Assembly: GCF_022538185.1 (NCBI RefSeq)
Contig: NZ_JAKYXC010000005.1
Location: 62,001 to 126,000 of the forward strand
Source: Microbacterium sp. CFH 31415
GTDB taxonomy: Bacteria; Actinomycetota; Actinomycetes; Actinomycetales; Microbacteriaceae
Reading direction: 5' to 3'
DNA: 64,000 bases
Below the pieces are notes generated by a model. It was given only the letters and a program-made list of their open reading frames with translations. It was not told the DNA's origin and made no database searches. The translations under genes were made by a program, and so were the position numbers. Below, one piece after another: positions 52,890 through 62,192 of the stretch; within the stretch, counting starts at the first letter, position 1, and every line of letters starts with the position of its first letter.

Positions 52890-54035
52890 TCAGGAAGCGG
52901 AGTCGGAGCCGCCGGAGTCGGAGTCGCCGACCGCCGCGGCTGACCCGCCCTGCTTCTGGCCAGGCTGCTTCTGCTGCTTCTGCTGGGCCTGCTTCTTGGC
53001 GCGCTGCTTGCTCACCGGCTGCTGGCGCTTCGGGGTCGCGGCACGGGCACGCTCGGCCTCTTCGTACAGACGCTTCTGCTCGGCGAGGTACTTCTCCATC
53101 GGCACGACCTTGCCCGACGAATCGATGGCCTTGCCCTTGCGAGCCAGGCGCTCCTCGCGCTCCTTGGCCGCCTCAGAGCCGGGCGTCGGCATCTCGCGGA
53201 TCACGAGGAACTGCTGACCCATCGTCCACAGGTTCGACACGAACCAGTAGATGACGACACCGAGCGGGAAGAAGACGCCGGAGAAGACGAAGGCGAAGGG
53301 CAGCACCCAGAGCATGATCTTCTGCATCTGGTAGGCCTGGCCGGTCTTGGCCTCGGGGGAGAGGTTCTTCGAGATGATCTGCAGCTGCGTGAAGAACTGC
53401 GACGCGATCATCAGTACAACGAGCGTCGCAAGGATGGCGATCGCCGCGGTGTTGCCGGTGTTGACGGCATCGATCAGGGTCTCGTGCAGCGACGCGACCC
53501 CGAAGAGCTTGGCGTTGTAGAACTCCTGCGTGAGCTCGGCACTCAGCAGTCCGACACCACCGATGCCCGCGTTCGCGTGCTTCGTGACGTCGTTCAGCAC
53601 GCTGAACAGCGCGAAGAAGATCGGCATCTGAACGAGCAGCGGAAGACAGCTCGAGACGGGCGTCGTGCCGTGCTTCTTGTACAGCGCCATGGTCTCGCGG
53701 CTCATCGCCTCGCGCGAGAGCTGATCGCGTTTCCCCTTGTACTTCTCCTGAACTTTTCGCAGTTCAGGAGCGATTTCCATCATCTTGCGCTGGCTCTTGA
53801 TCTGCTTCACGAAGAGCGGGATCAGTGCCGAGCGCACCACGATGACGAGGCCGACGATCGACAGCACCCACGTGATGCCGTCTGCCGGCGGAAGGCCGAT
53901 CGCGGTGAAGAGCCAGTGCCAGGCGACCAGCACGGCCTCGACCGCCCACTTGAGGGGCCACAGGATGGTTCCGATCAGGTCGAAGCCACCGTCTGTGGGT
54001 GCAGGTGTCGGGGTGGAGGCCAGCAAGAGATCCAT
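52890..54035 (-). CDS. yidC: Membrane protein insertase YidC
   Basis: A 381-residue protein from ATG 54035 with five or so hydrophobic segments in the YidC/Oxa1 domain. VVRSALIPLFVKQIKSQRKM and PVSSCLPLLVQMPIFFALF are landmarks. The large periplasmic domain of Gram-negative YidC is absent. The C-terminal tail is Gln/Lys-rich (about residues 330-365), as in ribosome-binding Oxa1 relatives, and ends with Asp/Ser repeats. It inserts proteins with or without Sec. Confidence 0.93.
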   Translation of the reverse strand: MDLLLASTPTPAPTDGGFDLIGTILWPLKWAVEAVLVAWHWLFTAIGLPPADGITWVLSIVGLVIVVRSALIPLFVKQIKSQRKMMEIAPELRKVQEKYKGKRDQLSREAMSRETMALYKKHGTTPVSSCLPLLVQMPIFFALFSVLNDVTKHANAGIGGVGLLSAELTQEFYNAKLFGVASLHETLIDAVNTGNTAAIAILATLVVLMIASQFFTQLQIISKNLSPEAKTGQAYQMQKIMLWVLPFAFVFSGVFFPLGVVIYWFVSNLWTMGQQFLVIREMPTPGSEAAKEREERLARKGKAIDSSGKVVPMEKYLAEQKRLYEEAERARAATPKRQQPVSKQRAKKQAQQKQQKQPGQKQGGSAAAVGDSDSGGSDSAS

Positions 54036-54043
54036 GCGGAGGA

Positions 54044-54400
54044 TCAGTCCTTTCCAGAGGAGACTGGCACGACGAACCCGTGGGGGGTCAGCGCATGCCG
54101 GAAGTTCGCGTGCGGCGGGACGTCATCGACGCCGCCCTCCGCCCAGGGATGACAGCGAGCGAGGCGGGCTGCGGTGAGCGCCGCACCCTTCAGAGCGCCG
54201 TGCTGCTGAACGGCGCCGACCGCGTACGCCGAGCACGACGGGAAGTACTTGCAGACGTCTCCGTACGTGTGCGAGATCGTGGCGCGGTAGCCATGCAGAA
54301 GCGCGAGAACGGCGTTGCGGGGGAGCAGGGGCACAGCGCGAAGCGAGCCAGAGGGCTCGAAGTGCGCGTCGCCGAGGGCGTACGCCGGCAGGACGCTCAT
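54044..54400 (-). CDS. yidD: Membrane insertion efficiency factor YidD
   Basis: A 118-residue protein starting at ATG 54400 in an ATGA overlap with rnpA. The family core [20 protein letters not shown] lies near residue 50, followed by [14 protein letters not shown]. It helps membrane insertion beside YidC. A longer upstream start (54421) is within rnpA and unlikely. Confidence 0.9.
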   Translation of the reverse strand: MSVLPAYALGDAHFEPSGSLRAVPLLPRNAVLALLHGYRATISHTYGDVCKYFPSCSAYAVGAVQQHGALKGAALTAARLARCHPWAEGGVDDVPPHANFRHALTPHGFVVPVSSGKD

Positions 54401-54732
54401 GCCGCCCTCCGGGCCAGGCATCGGGCGACCTCGTCACGGAGTTCGCTGAACGGCGCCGTTGCCGCACTGGGCAGCGCGCGGATCACGATGTCGTTGCCGT
54501 CACGCACAGCCGGAAGCGCCTCGGCGCACAAGGCTTTGAGACGACGGCGGACGGTGTTGCGAACGACGGCCCCGCCCACCTGCTTGCTGACGATGAAACC
54601 GAACCGCGCCGGGCCATCGGCCACGGCGCTGTTCACATAGGTCACGGTGTGCGTTCCGGCACACCGACGACCCCGACGGACGACGGCCTTGTATTCCGCT
54701 CCGCGGGTGAGTCGGTTCGGCCTCGCCAGCAC
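54397..54732 (-). CDS. rnpA: Ribonuclease P protein component
   Basis: A 111-residue RnpA starting at GTG 54732, 9 bp after rpmH. The signature is [16 protein letters not shown] (about residues 55-70). It is the protein cofactor that helps the RNase P RNA process pre-tRNA. The RNA gene is not in the window. Confidence 0.93.
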   Translation of the reverse strand: MLARPNRLTRGAEYKAVVRRGRRCAGTHTVTYVNSAVADGPARFGFIVSKQVGGAVVRNTVRRRLKALCAEALPAVRDGNDIVIRALPSAATAPFSELRDEVARCLARRAA

Positions 54733-54741
54733 CGCTCGGGG

Positions 54742-54879
54742 TCAGGCCGAGAGCTCGGTGCGGCCCTTGCCGCGACGAGCCGAGAGGATGGCGCGACCGG
54801 CGCGGGTGCGCATGCGGGCACGGAAGCCGTGCTTCTTGGCACGACGGCGGTTGTTGGGCTGGAAGGTGCGCTTGCTCAT
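54742..54879 (-). CDS. rpmH: 50S ribosomal protein L34
   Basis: A 45-residue protein from ATG 54879. It begins [19 protein letters not shown] and continues [22 protein letters not shown], the complete L34 pattern. It heads the rpmH-rnpA-yidD-yidC-jag operon and lies 309 bp from divergent dnaA. Confidence 0.97.
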   Translation of the reverse strand: MSKRTFQPNNRRRAKKHGFRARMRTRAGRAILSARRGKGRTELSA

Positions 54880-55188
54880 GGGATCACTTCCGGATCAGGT
54901 GTCACCGGGACTCTGAGACCGGGGACGCTACGTACAAAGGGACTGCCGCGAGGGCATAAGTCAACCGATTTAGGGTACGCCGAGCCGCCTGAGAACTCAA
55001 ACCGAGGCCGCGGGCCGGCCATTATCCACGGACCGGCACATCGACCCTGGCAACGACACACCCACCCGATCTACAGTGGAGTTTGCTCCCGGGACGCCCG
55101 CGAACTAGCGTTGCTCCGGCAGTTATCCACAGGCCCGATGCGCTCGTTCCGCGGCCTCCGGTGGACTCATCAACAACCCGGGGGGGCC
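54880..55188. promoter_or_regulatory. rpmH-dnaA divergent promoter region with DnaA boxes
   Basis: This 309-bp gap contains TTATCCACA (55123-55131), a perfect DnaA box, and TTATCCACG (55022-55030), one base off. Both are on the plus strand before dnaA, suggesting autoregulation. Promoters for rpmH and dnaA must lie here, but I cannot place them with confidence. Confidence 0.75.
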
Positions 55189-56637
55189 ATGACACCGCAC
55201 GAGATTCCAGATGTTCCCGTCTGGACAGCCGTGCTCGATGAGCTCACCCGCGACGAGCGGATCACCCCGCAGCTCCATGGCTTCCTGAGCCTCGCGGTGC
55301 CGCAGGGGGTCATGGGCGGAACGCTCTACCTCGACGTCCCCAACGACCTCACGGCCGCGCAGTTCACGAAGCGCATGCGCACCCCGATCATGGAGGCCCT
55401 CGCCAACGTCGAGCAGGACGACGCTCAGCGTGCCAGCACGTTCCGTGTTGTGGTCAACCCGGAACTCGTCGACGCCCATGTCACCGCGCCCATCCCGGTG
55501 CAGTCGGCCGCGCAGCCGATCTCGCAGCCGACGGCCGCGCCGGCGGCGGTCCTGCATCCACAGCGCGAAGAAGCTCCGGATGCCGCATCCGCCGTCTCCC
55601 GCAGCGATACGCGCCTCAACCCGAAGTACACCTTCGACAACTTCGTCATCGGACAGTCCAACCGCTTCGCGCATGCCGCCGCGGTCGCAGTGGCCGAAGC
55701 GCCGGCCAAGGCATACAACCCGCTGTTCATCTACGGCGACTCCGGCCTGGGCAAGACGCACCTCCTCCACGCCATCGGCGAGTACGCGATGAGCCTCTAC
55801 AGCGGCATCCGGGTGCGCTATGTCTCGAGCGAGGAGTTCACGAACGACTTCATCAACTCGATCGCCAACAACCGCGGATCCGCATTCCAGGCGCGGTACC
55901 GCGACGTCGACGTGCTGCTGATCGACGACATCCAGTTCCTCCAGGGCCGCGCCGAGACCCAGGAAGCGTTCTTCCACACGTTCAACACCCTGCATGACCA
56001 CGACAAGCAGGTCGTGATCACGAGCGATGTGCCGCCGAAGCACCTGACCGGTTTCGAGGACCGCATGCGCAGCCGGTTCGAGTGGGGCCTCATCACCGAT
56101 GTGCAGGCGCCCGACCTCGAGACCCGTATCGCCATCCTCCGCAAGAAGGCGCAGTCCGAGCGGCTCCACATTCCGGACGAGGTCCTCGAGTACATCGCGA
56201 CGGTCGTCTCGTCGAACATCCGCGAGCTCGAGGGCGCCCTCATCCGCGTCTCGGCGTTCGCCAGCCTCAACAGGTCGACGCTCGACATGTCGCTCGCCCA
56301 GACCGTGCTGCGCGACATCGTCGACCAGGACGACGCGAACGTCATCTCGCCGACCGACATCATCACGGCGACCGCACAGTACTTCAAGCTCACCGTCGAC
56401 GACCTCTACGGCTCGAGCCGTTCGCAGTCGGTCGCGACCGCCCGGCAGATCGCCATGTACCTGTGCCGTGAGCGCACCAGCCTTTCGCTGCCGAAGATCG
56501 GCCAGCTGTTCGGAAACCGCGACCACACGACCGTGATGTACGCGTACAAGAAGATCAGCGACCTCATGAAAGAGCGCCGCTCGATCTACAACCAGGTCTC
56601 CGAGATCACCGCTCAGCTGGGCCGCAACGGCCGCTGA
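55189..56637 (+). CDS. dnaA: Chromosomal replication initiator DnaA
   Basis: A 482-residue DnaA starting at ATG 55189. Domain I is at about 1-90 and an Ala/Gln/Pro-rich domain II at 100-140. The AAA+ domain has Walker [11 protein letters not shown] at 182-191 and Walker [10 protein letters not shown] at 242-250. Domain IV contains the DNA-binding signature [13 protein letters not shown] near the end. It opens the origin with ATP. The start is chosen before a GGGGGG run; an in-frame ATG at 55138 is possible. Confidence 0.96.
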   Translation: MTPHEIPDVPVWTAVLDELTRDERITPQLHGFLSLAVPQGVMGGTLYLDVPNDLTAAQFTKRMRTPIMEALANVEQDDAQRASTFRVVVNPELVDAHVTAPIPVQSAAQPISQPTAAPAAVLHPQREEAPDAASAVSRSDTRLNPKYTFDNFVIGQSNRFAHAAAVAVAEAPAKAYNPLFIYGDSGLGKTHLLHAIGEYAMSLYSGIRVRYVSSEEFTNDFINSIANNRGSAFQARYRDVDVLLIDDIQFLQGRAETQEAFFHTFNTLHDHDKQVVITSDVPPKHLTGFEDRMRSRFEWGLITDVQAPDLETRIAILRKKAQSERLHIPDEVLEYIATVVSSNIRELEGALIRVSAFASLNRSTLDMSLAQTVLRDIVDQDDANVISPTDIITATAQYFKLTVDDLYGSSRSQSVATARQIAMYLCRERTSLSLPKIGQLFGNRDHTTVMYAYKKISDLMKERRSIYNQVSEITAQLGRNGR

Positions 56638-57064
56638 TCCGGGGTGCGGTCATATGCCGCAAGAGGTGCTTGACAGCCGGGCTCGGACAGGGCCATTATT
56701 CGCGTTCTTCACAGTGTGGAAAACCTGTGGATAACTCCACAGCCCTGCGGAAACGCTGTGGGCGACGAGTGCAAGCCTGTGGATGAATGTCGAAACGGAC
56801 CGCGTCGCGCTCGAGCTGTCCAGCACGCCCTCCGCAGCCGTTCCACATCTCACAGAGATGTGATTCCCAACTCCCGTCTGGGATCGGCTGAGTTGTCCAC
56901 AGTTTCCACAGCCGTTAACACCATGACAAGAAGTATTTGAAGATTCCCGGTCCGATCACCTTGACGGTGGAAAGACCGGTGGAGGGATGCTGCGTCCCAT
57001 TGGACTGGCATCGTCACGGCCTACCACTAGCATTGGAGGCCCAACCGCAGTCGAGGGAGCATCC
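56638..57064. other. Chromosomal replication origin (oriC) between dnaA and dnaN
   Basis: This 427-bp gap has many DnaA boxes and near-boxes: TGTGGAAAA (56715-56723), TGTGGATAA (56726-56734, perfect), TGTGGATGA (56778-56786), TTGTCCACA (56893-56901, perfect) and GTTTCCACA (56902-56910). It also has an AT-richer patch near 56916-56945, where unwinding could start. Position between dnaA and dnaN is the usual actinobacterial origin. The dnaN promoter must also be here. Confidence 0.9.
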
Positions 57065-58216
57065 GTGAAGTTCCACGTCAATCGCGATGTGTTCAGCGAA
57101 GCCGTGTCATTCGTCGTCAAGCTCCTTCCGCAGCGGAACCCGCAGCCGATCCTCGCGGGCGTGCTGATCGAGGCATCCGATGAAGGCCTTTCGCTCGCGG
57201 CCTTCGACTACGAGGCGTCCGCTCGCACGACGATCGAAGCGACTGTCGACGAGCCGGGCACGATCCTCGTCCACGGCCGTCTGCTCTCCGAGATCGCGAG
57301 CCGGCTTCCCAATGCGCCGATCCAGGTCGAGGTCGACGACGACGGCGGCATCCTCCTCACCTGTGGTTCGGCGCGCTTCACACTCGCATCCATGCCCGTG
57401 CAGGAGTATCCGGCGATCCCCGAAGTCACGGGCGACTCCGGTCTCGTCCCGTCCGAGGACTTCGCGACCGCGATCGCGCAGGTCGCCTTCGCGGCGTCGC
57501 GCGACGATGTGACCCCGGTCCTCACGGGCGTTCAGCTCGAGGTCTCGGGCACGGGCCTCAGCCTCGTCGCGACCGACCGTTACCGCGTTGCACTCCGGGA
57601 GATCCCGTGGGACGGCGGCGGGACGGCGTCCGACGAGTCGACAACCGCGCTGGTGCCGGCGCGCACCCTGACCGAGGTCGGCAAGACCTTTGCCCACGGC
57701 GGCGACATCTCGATCGCGTTCTCGGGTTCGGGAGACCGCGAGATCATCGCGTTCACCGCGGGCAACAAGACCGTCACCTCGCTGCTGATCAAGGGCAACT
57801 TCCCGCCCGTGCGGCGGCTCTTCCCCGAGGCGACCGATCACCACGCGGTCGTGAACACCGCAGAGCTCGCCGAAGCCGTGCGTCGTGTGTCGCTCGTGCT
57901 CGATCGGTCCGCGCCGCTGCGTTTCACATTCACGACCGACAGCGTGTCGATGGATGCCTCGGGCACCGAGCAGGCGCGGGCTACCGAGTCCGTCGACGCG
58001 AACCTGGTCGGCGAGGATGTCACGCTCGGACTCAACCCGCAGTACCTGCTCGAGTCGCTGAGCGCCGTGAAGAGCGAGTTCGTGCGCATCACGTTCACCT
58101 CGAGCGACAACGCCAACAAGCTGAGCCCGGTGCTGATCACACCGCAGACGTCCGTCGACAAGGCCGGCGCGGACTCATTCCGCTACCTGCTGCAGCCGAA
58201 CCTCCTCCTGCGCTGA
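57065..58216 (+). CDS. dnaN: DNA polymerase III sliding clamp (beta)
   Basis: A 383-residue clamp protein starting at GTG 57065. It has the three-domain repeat layout and the end QPNLLLR. It begins KFHVNRDVFSEAVSFVVKLL, typical for actinobacteria. It forms the ring that holds Pol III on DNA. recF follows after 70 bp. Confidence 0.96.
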   Translation: MKFHVNRDVFSEAVSFVVKLLPQRNPQPILAGVLIEASDEGLSLAAFDYEASARTTIEATVDEPGTILVHGRLLSEIASRLPNAPIQVEVDDDGGILLTCGSARFTLASMPVQEYPAIPEVTGDSGLVPSEDFATAIAQVAFAASRDDVTPVLTGVQLEVSGTGLSLVATDRYRVALREIPWDGGGTASDESTTALVPARTLTEVGKTFAHGGDISIAFSGSGDREIIAFTAGNKTVTSLLIKGNFPPVRRLFPEATDHHAVVNTAELAEAVRRVSLVLDRSAPLRFTFTTDSVSMDASGTEQARATESVDANLVGEDVTLGLNPQYLLESLSAVKSEFVRITFTSSDNANKLSPVLITPQTSVDKAGADSFRYLLQPNLLLR

Positions 58217-58286
58217 TCCCAGCGCCCCTCCCGCGCAGCGGTCGTGAACCGACCAGGACGTCGCCGTCGCTCATTAGGCTTGAGCG

Positions 58287-59444
58287 GTGATCGTGGAGCA
58301 GCTGAGTCTCGTCGACTTCCGCAACTACGCGGCCGCCGACGTCACGCTCGCGCCCGGTCCCAACGTCTTCGTGGGCCGCAACGGTCAGGGCAAGACCAAC
58401 CTCGCCGAGGCCATCGGATTCTTCGCGACGCTCGGGTCGCATCGTGTATCGAACGATGCCCCGATGGTGCGTGATGGAGCGGATGCCGCGATCATCCGCG
58501 CCCGTCTCGCCCACGGTGACCGCCGGGTGCTGCTCGAGGCGCAGCTGAACCGGCAGGGTTCCAACAAGGCCCGCGTCAACGGCGCGCCGGTCAAGCCGGC
58601 CGAGCTCCCGCGCTACGCGCAGGTCGTGCTCTTCGCCCCGGAAGACCTGCAGATCGTCCGCGGCGATCCGTCGGCTCGGCGCCGATTCGCCGACCAGCTC
58701 CTGGTGCAGCGTGCACCGCGCATGGCCGGCGTGCTCGCCGACTACGAGCGCGTCCTCAAGCAGCGCACGGCCCTTCTCAAGTCCGCCAAGGCACGCGGCA
58801 TCCGCGGTGACGCGCTCACCACCCTCGACGTGTGGGACGACAAGCTCGTCGCACTCGGCACCGAACTCATCGATGCGCGCCTCGGTCTCGCCGCCGATCT
58901 CGCCGAGCCGCTCGCCGCGGCGTACGCCGCGATCGCCGGAGCAGACCACCGTCCCGAGGCCGTCTGGGCGTTGTCGGTCACCGGCGGAGATCCCGAAGAA
59001 GGCGCGGACGCACCCGCGGCCGCGGCATCCGGCTCCCGCATCGCGGATCTCTTCCGCCAGGCGCTGGCCGCGCGCCGCACGGCCGAGCTCGAGCGCGGTC
59101 TCACCCTGGTGGGTCCACACCGTGACGACCTCGTACTCCGCGTGCGTGGACTGCCGGTCAAGGGCTACGCATCGCACGGTGAATCGTGGTCGGTCGCGCT
59201 CGCGCTGCGGCTCGCCTCGGCCGAGCTGCTGCGCGCGGAGTCGCGCCTCGGAGACCCGGTGCTCATCCTCGACGACGTGTTCGCCGAGCTCGACGCCGAT
59301 CGCCGCGCGCGCCTCGCACAGCTCGCCGGCGGATACGAGCAGGTCGTCGTGACCGCCGCCGTGGAAGAAGACGTCCCGTCGGCGCTGCGCGCGCGGATCG
59401 TCCGTGTCGAGGCGGGCACGATTCTGGAGGCGACGGATGCCTGA
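58287..59444 (+). CDS. recF: DNA replication and repair protein RecF
   Basis: A 385-residue SMC-like ATPase starting at GTG 58287. Walker A GRNGQGKT is at 30-37, the signature is SVALALRLASAELL-like near residue 300 and Walker B is LILDDVFAELD. It loads RecA at gaps. It lies directly after dnaN; the gnd gene found between the two in many actinobacteria is absent. It overlaps the DUF721 gene by 8 bp. Confidence 0.95.
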   Translation: MIVEQLSLVDFRNYAAADVTLAPGPNVFVGRNGQGKTNLAEAIGFFATLGSHRVSNDAPMVRDGADAAIIRARLAHGDRRVLLEAQLNRQGSNKARVNGAPVKPAELPRYAQVVLFAPEDLQIVRGDPSARRRFADQLLVQRAPRMAGVLADYERVLKQRTALLKSAKARGIRGDALTTLDVWDDKLVALGTELIDARLGLAADLAEPLAAAYAAIAGADHRPEAVWALSVTGGDPEEGADAPAAAASGSRIADLFRQALAARRTAELERGLTLVGPHRDDLVLRVRGLPVKGYASHGESWSVALALRLASAELLRAESRLGDPVLILDDVFAELDADRRARLAQLAGGYEQVVVTAAVEEDVPSALRARIVRVEAGTILEATDA

Positions 59445-59964
59445 TCCTGACGTCCACGCCGAGGGCGAAGCATCCGCTCCCTCCTCCGGATCCATTCCCG
59501 AGACCGTCGCGACCTACCTCCGCCTGCGCGGGCTCGAGCCGTCGGCGCGATCCTTCCGCAAGCGCCGGCGCCGGGTGGTCGACGACGAGAACGCTCCCTT
59601 CACGCCCGGGCGTGACCCGCGCGGCGTCGGGGATGTGCTGGCGGCGCTCACCCGCGAGGCGGGCTGGGACAAGGAGCTGGCCCGCGAAGACGTGGTGCGG
59701 GCCTGGTCGGATGTCGCCGGCGAAGACACCGCGCGGCACACCAGGCCGGTCGCGTTCTCGGAGGGCACGCTCACCGTCCAGGCCGACTCGACGGCCTGGG
59801 CGAAGCAGCTCCAGCTGATGCGCGCGCACATCCTCTCGGAGATCGTCCGGCGGTTCCCCGAGGCGGGGGTCGACGCGATCCGGTTCATCGGGCCGGACGT
59901 CCCCTCCTGGAAATGGGGTCCCAGAACGATTCCAGGGCGTGGCCCGCGCGATACCTACGGATAA
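59437..59964 (+). CDS. DUF721 (DciA-like) protein
   Basis: A 175-residue protein from ATG 59437, overlapping the recF 3' end by 8 bp. The DUF721 core is about residues 60-150 (VVRAWSDVAGEDTARHTRPVAF, then LTVQADSTAWAKQLQLMRAH). Some relatives (DciA) load DnaB at the origin. Position between recF and gyrB is conserved in actinobacteria. Confidence 0.88.
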   Translation: MPDPDVHAEGEASAPSSGSIPETVATYLRLRGLEPSARSFRKRRRRVVDDENAPFTPGRDPRGVGDVLAALTREAGWDKELAREDVVRAWSDVAGEDTARHTRPVAFSEGTLTVQADSTAWAKQLQLMRAHILSEIVRRFPEAGVDAIRFIGPDVPSWKWGPRTIPGRGPRDTYG

Positions 59965-60086
59965 GTGACGGTCGGAGCTGTCTAAGGGAATTTCAGAGCC
60001 TCACAGAGGCGTGTAACGCTCGTGCTGCCCGTGTGAACCGATAGACTGTCGGGGTCCCTATCGAAGGATCCGGAGACCCCGCGAAG

Positions 60087-62120
60087 ATGACGTCCGACAC
60101 CCCCGACAACGTTCCTGAGGAACCTGAAACGCCTAACCGGGCTCCCAGCGAATACGGGGCAGACGCCATTCAGGTGCTCGAGGGCCTCGAAGCCGTCCGC
60201 AAGCGACCCGGCATGTACATCGGGTCGACCGGTGAACGCGGTCTCCACCACCTGGTGTACGAGATCGTCGACAACTCTGTCGACGAGGCGCTGGCCGGGT
60301 ACTGCGACACCATCGAGGTGACGATCCTGCCCGACGGCGGCATCCGTGTCGTCGACAACGGCCGCGGCATCCCCGTCGACATGCACCGCAGTGAGGGCAA
60401 GTCGACCGTCGAGGTCGTCCTCACCGTGCTGCACGCCGGCGGCAAGTTCGGTGGCGGCGGCTACGCCGTCTCGGGCGGTCTGCACGGTGTCGGCTCATCC
60501 GTCGTGAACGCCCTCTCGTCGCGCCTCGAGGTCGAGGTCAAGCGCCAGGGGTCGGCGTGGCGTCAGTCGTATCGCGACGGCGGCCAGCCCCAGGCTCCGC
60601 TCGCGAAGGCCGAAGACACCGATGAGACCGGCACGACCATCGAGTTCTGGCCCGACGACACGATCTTCGAGTCGGTCCACTTCGACTACGACACGCTGCG
60701 CACGCGCTTCCAGCAGACCGCGTTCCTCAACAAAGGGCTGCGCATCATCCTCAGCGACCAGCGTCCCGGCTCGGCCTACGTCGCCGACGCGAAGGACGGC
60801 GGTTCCGAGGAGCGACAGCCGCACGACGACTTCCTGTACGAGCGCGGTCTCGTCGACTACGTCGAGTACCTCAACAAGGTGCGTCACGCTGAGGTCGTCA
60901 ACGACGAGATCATCGAGATCGAGTCGGAAGACACGATCCGCCACATCTCGCTCGAACTCGCGATGCAGTGGACCACAAGCTACACCGAGAACGTGTTCAC
61001 CTTTGCGAACACGATCAACACGCACGAGGGCGGCACGCACGAGGAGGGCTTCCGCGCCGCGCTCACCACGCGCATCAACGCGTACGCGCGTGACAAGAAC
61101 TTCCTCAAGGAGAAGGACGACAACCTCACCGGCGATGACATCCGCGAGGGTCTCACCGCCGTGATCTCGGTCAAGCTCTCCGAGCCGCAGTTCGAGGGCC
61201 AGACCAAGACCAAGCTCGGCAACACCGAGGCCAAGGCGTTCGTGCAGAAGGTCGTGGGCGACCAGCTCGCCGACTGGCTCGACCGCAATCCGGTGCAGGC
61301 GAAGCGCATCATCACGAAGGCGGTCGACGCGGCAACTGCCCGACTGGCTGCTCGCAAAGCCCGCGAGACCGCGCGCCGCAAGAGCGTGTTCGAGTCGGCG
61401 GCCATGCCCGACAAGCTCAAGGACTGCACGAGCAAAGATCCGTCGATCAGCGAGATCTTCCTCGTCGAGGGCGACTCGGCCGGCGGTTCGGCGGTCTCCG
61501 GCCGCGACCCGCACACGCAGGCGATCCTGGCCCTGCGCGGCAAGATCCTCAACGTCGAACGCGCGCGCCTCGACAAGGCTCTGTCGAACAAGGAAGTCCA
61601 GGCGATGATCCAGGCCTTCGGCACGGGCATCGGCGAGGACTTCGACATCGACAAGGCGCGGTATCACAAGATCGTGCTGATGGCCGATGCCGACGTCGAC
61701 GGCCAGCACATCACCACGCTGCTCCTCACCCTGCTGTTCCGCTACATGCGCGGACTCATCGAGGCCGGCTTCGTCTACCTCGCCATGCCGCCGCTGTACC
61801 GGCTCAAGTGGACCAACGCAGCGCACGAGTACGTGTACTCCGACAAGGAGCGCGACGCGCTCCTCGCGGACGGTCTCGCGAACGGCAAGCGGATCCCGAA
61901 GGACTCCGGCATCCAGCGCTACAAGGGCCTCGGCGAGATGAACGCGAAGGAACTGTGGGAGACCACGATGGACCACACCACCCGCACGCTGCGGCAGGTG
62001 ACCATCGACGACGCGGCGGCGGCCGACGAGGTCTTCTCCGTGCTGATGGGCGAGGACGTGGAGTCCCGCCGCACCTTCATCCAGCGCAACGCGAAAGACG
62101 TCCGCTTCCTCGACATCTAG
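60087..62120 (+). CDS. gyrB: DNA gyrase subunit B
   Basis: A 677-residue GyrB from ATG 60087. The GHKL ATPase has [13 protein letters not shown] (about residues 59-71) and [11 protein letters not shown], and [19 protein letters not shown]. The TOPRIM domain has EGDSAGGSA and DADVDGQHI, and the C-terminus matches the usual end. Together with GyrA it supercoils DNA. A possible minus-10 element TAGACT lies near 60042. Confidence 0.97.
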   Translation: MTSDTPDNVPEEPETPNRAPSEYGADAIQVLEGLEAVRKRPGMYIGSTGERGLHHLVYEIVDNSVDEALAGYCDTIEVTILPDGGIRVVDNGRGIPVDMHRSEGKSTVEVVLTVLHAGGKFGGGGYAVSGGLHGVGSSVVNALSSRLEVEVKRQGSAWRQSYRDGGQPQAPLAKAEDTDETGTTIEFWPDDTIFESVHFDYDTLRTRFQQTAFLNKGLRIILSDQRPGSAYVADAKDGGSEERQPHDDFLYERGLVDYVEYLNKVRHAEVVNDEIIEIESEDTIRHISLELAMQWTTSYTENVFTFANTINTHEGGTHEEGFRAALTTRINAYARDKNFLKEKDDNLTGDDIREGLTAVISVKLSEPQFEGQTKTKLGNTEAKAFVQKVVGDQLADWLDRNPVQAKRIITKAVDAATARLAARKARETARRKSVFESAAMPDKLKDCTSKDPSISEIFLVEGDSAGGSAVSGRDPHTQAILALRGKILNVERARLDKALSNKEVQAMIQAFGTGIGEDFDIDKARYHKIVLMADADVDGQHITTLLLTLLFRYMRGLIEAGFVYLAMPPLYRLKWTNAAHEYVYSDKERDALLADGLANGKRIPKDSGIQRYKGLGEMNAKELWETTMDHTTRTLRQVTIDDAAAADEVFSVLMGEDVESRRTFIQRNAKDVRFLDI

Positions 62121-62192
62121 CGTCTCGCGCGGCGGAAGCATCCATCGCGCGCACGCGGAGCGACACGAAACGCAGAGAACGAAAGACGAGAG

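Noticed and set aside
58217..58286. Loss of a gnd gene between dnaN and recF as a novelty
   Set aside because: gnd is present here in many actinobacteria but absent in others, so without a comparison of close relatives it cannot be called unusual.
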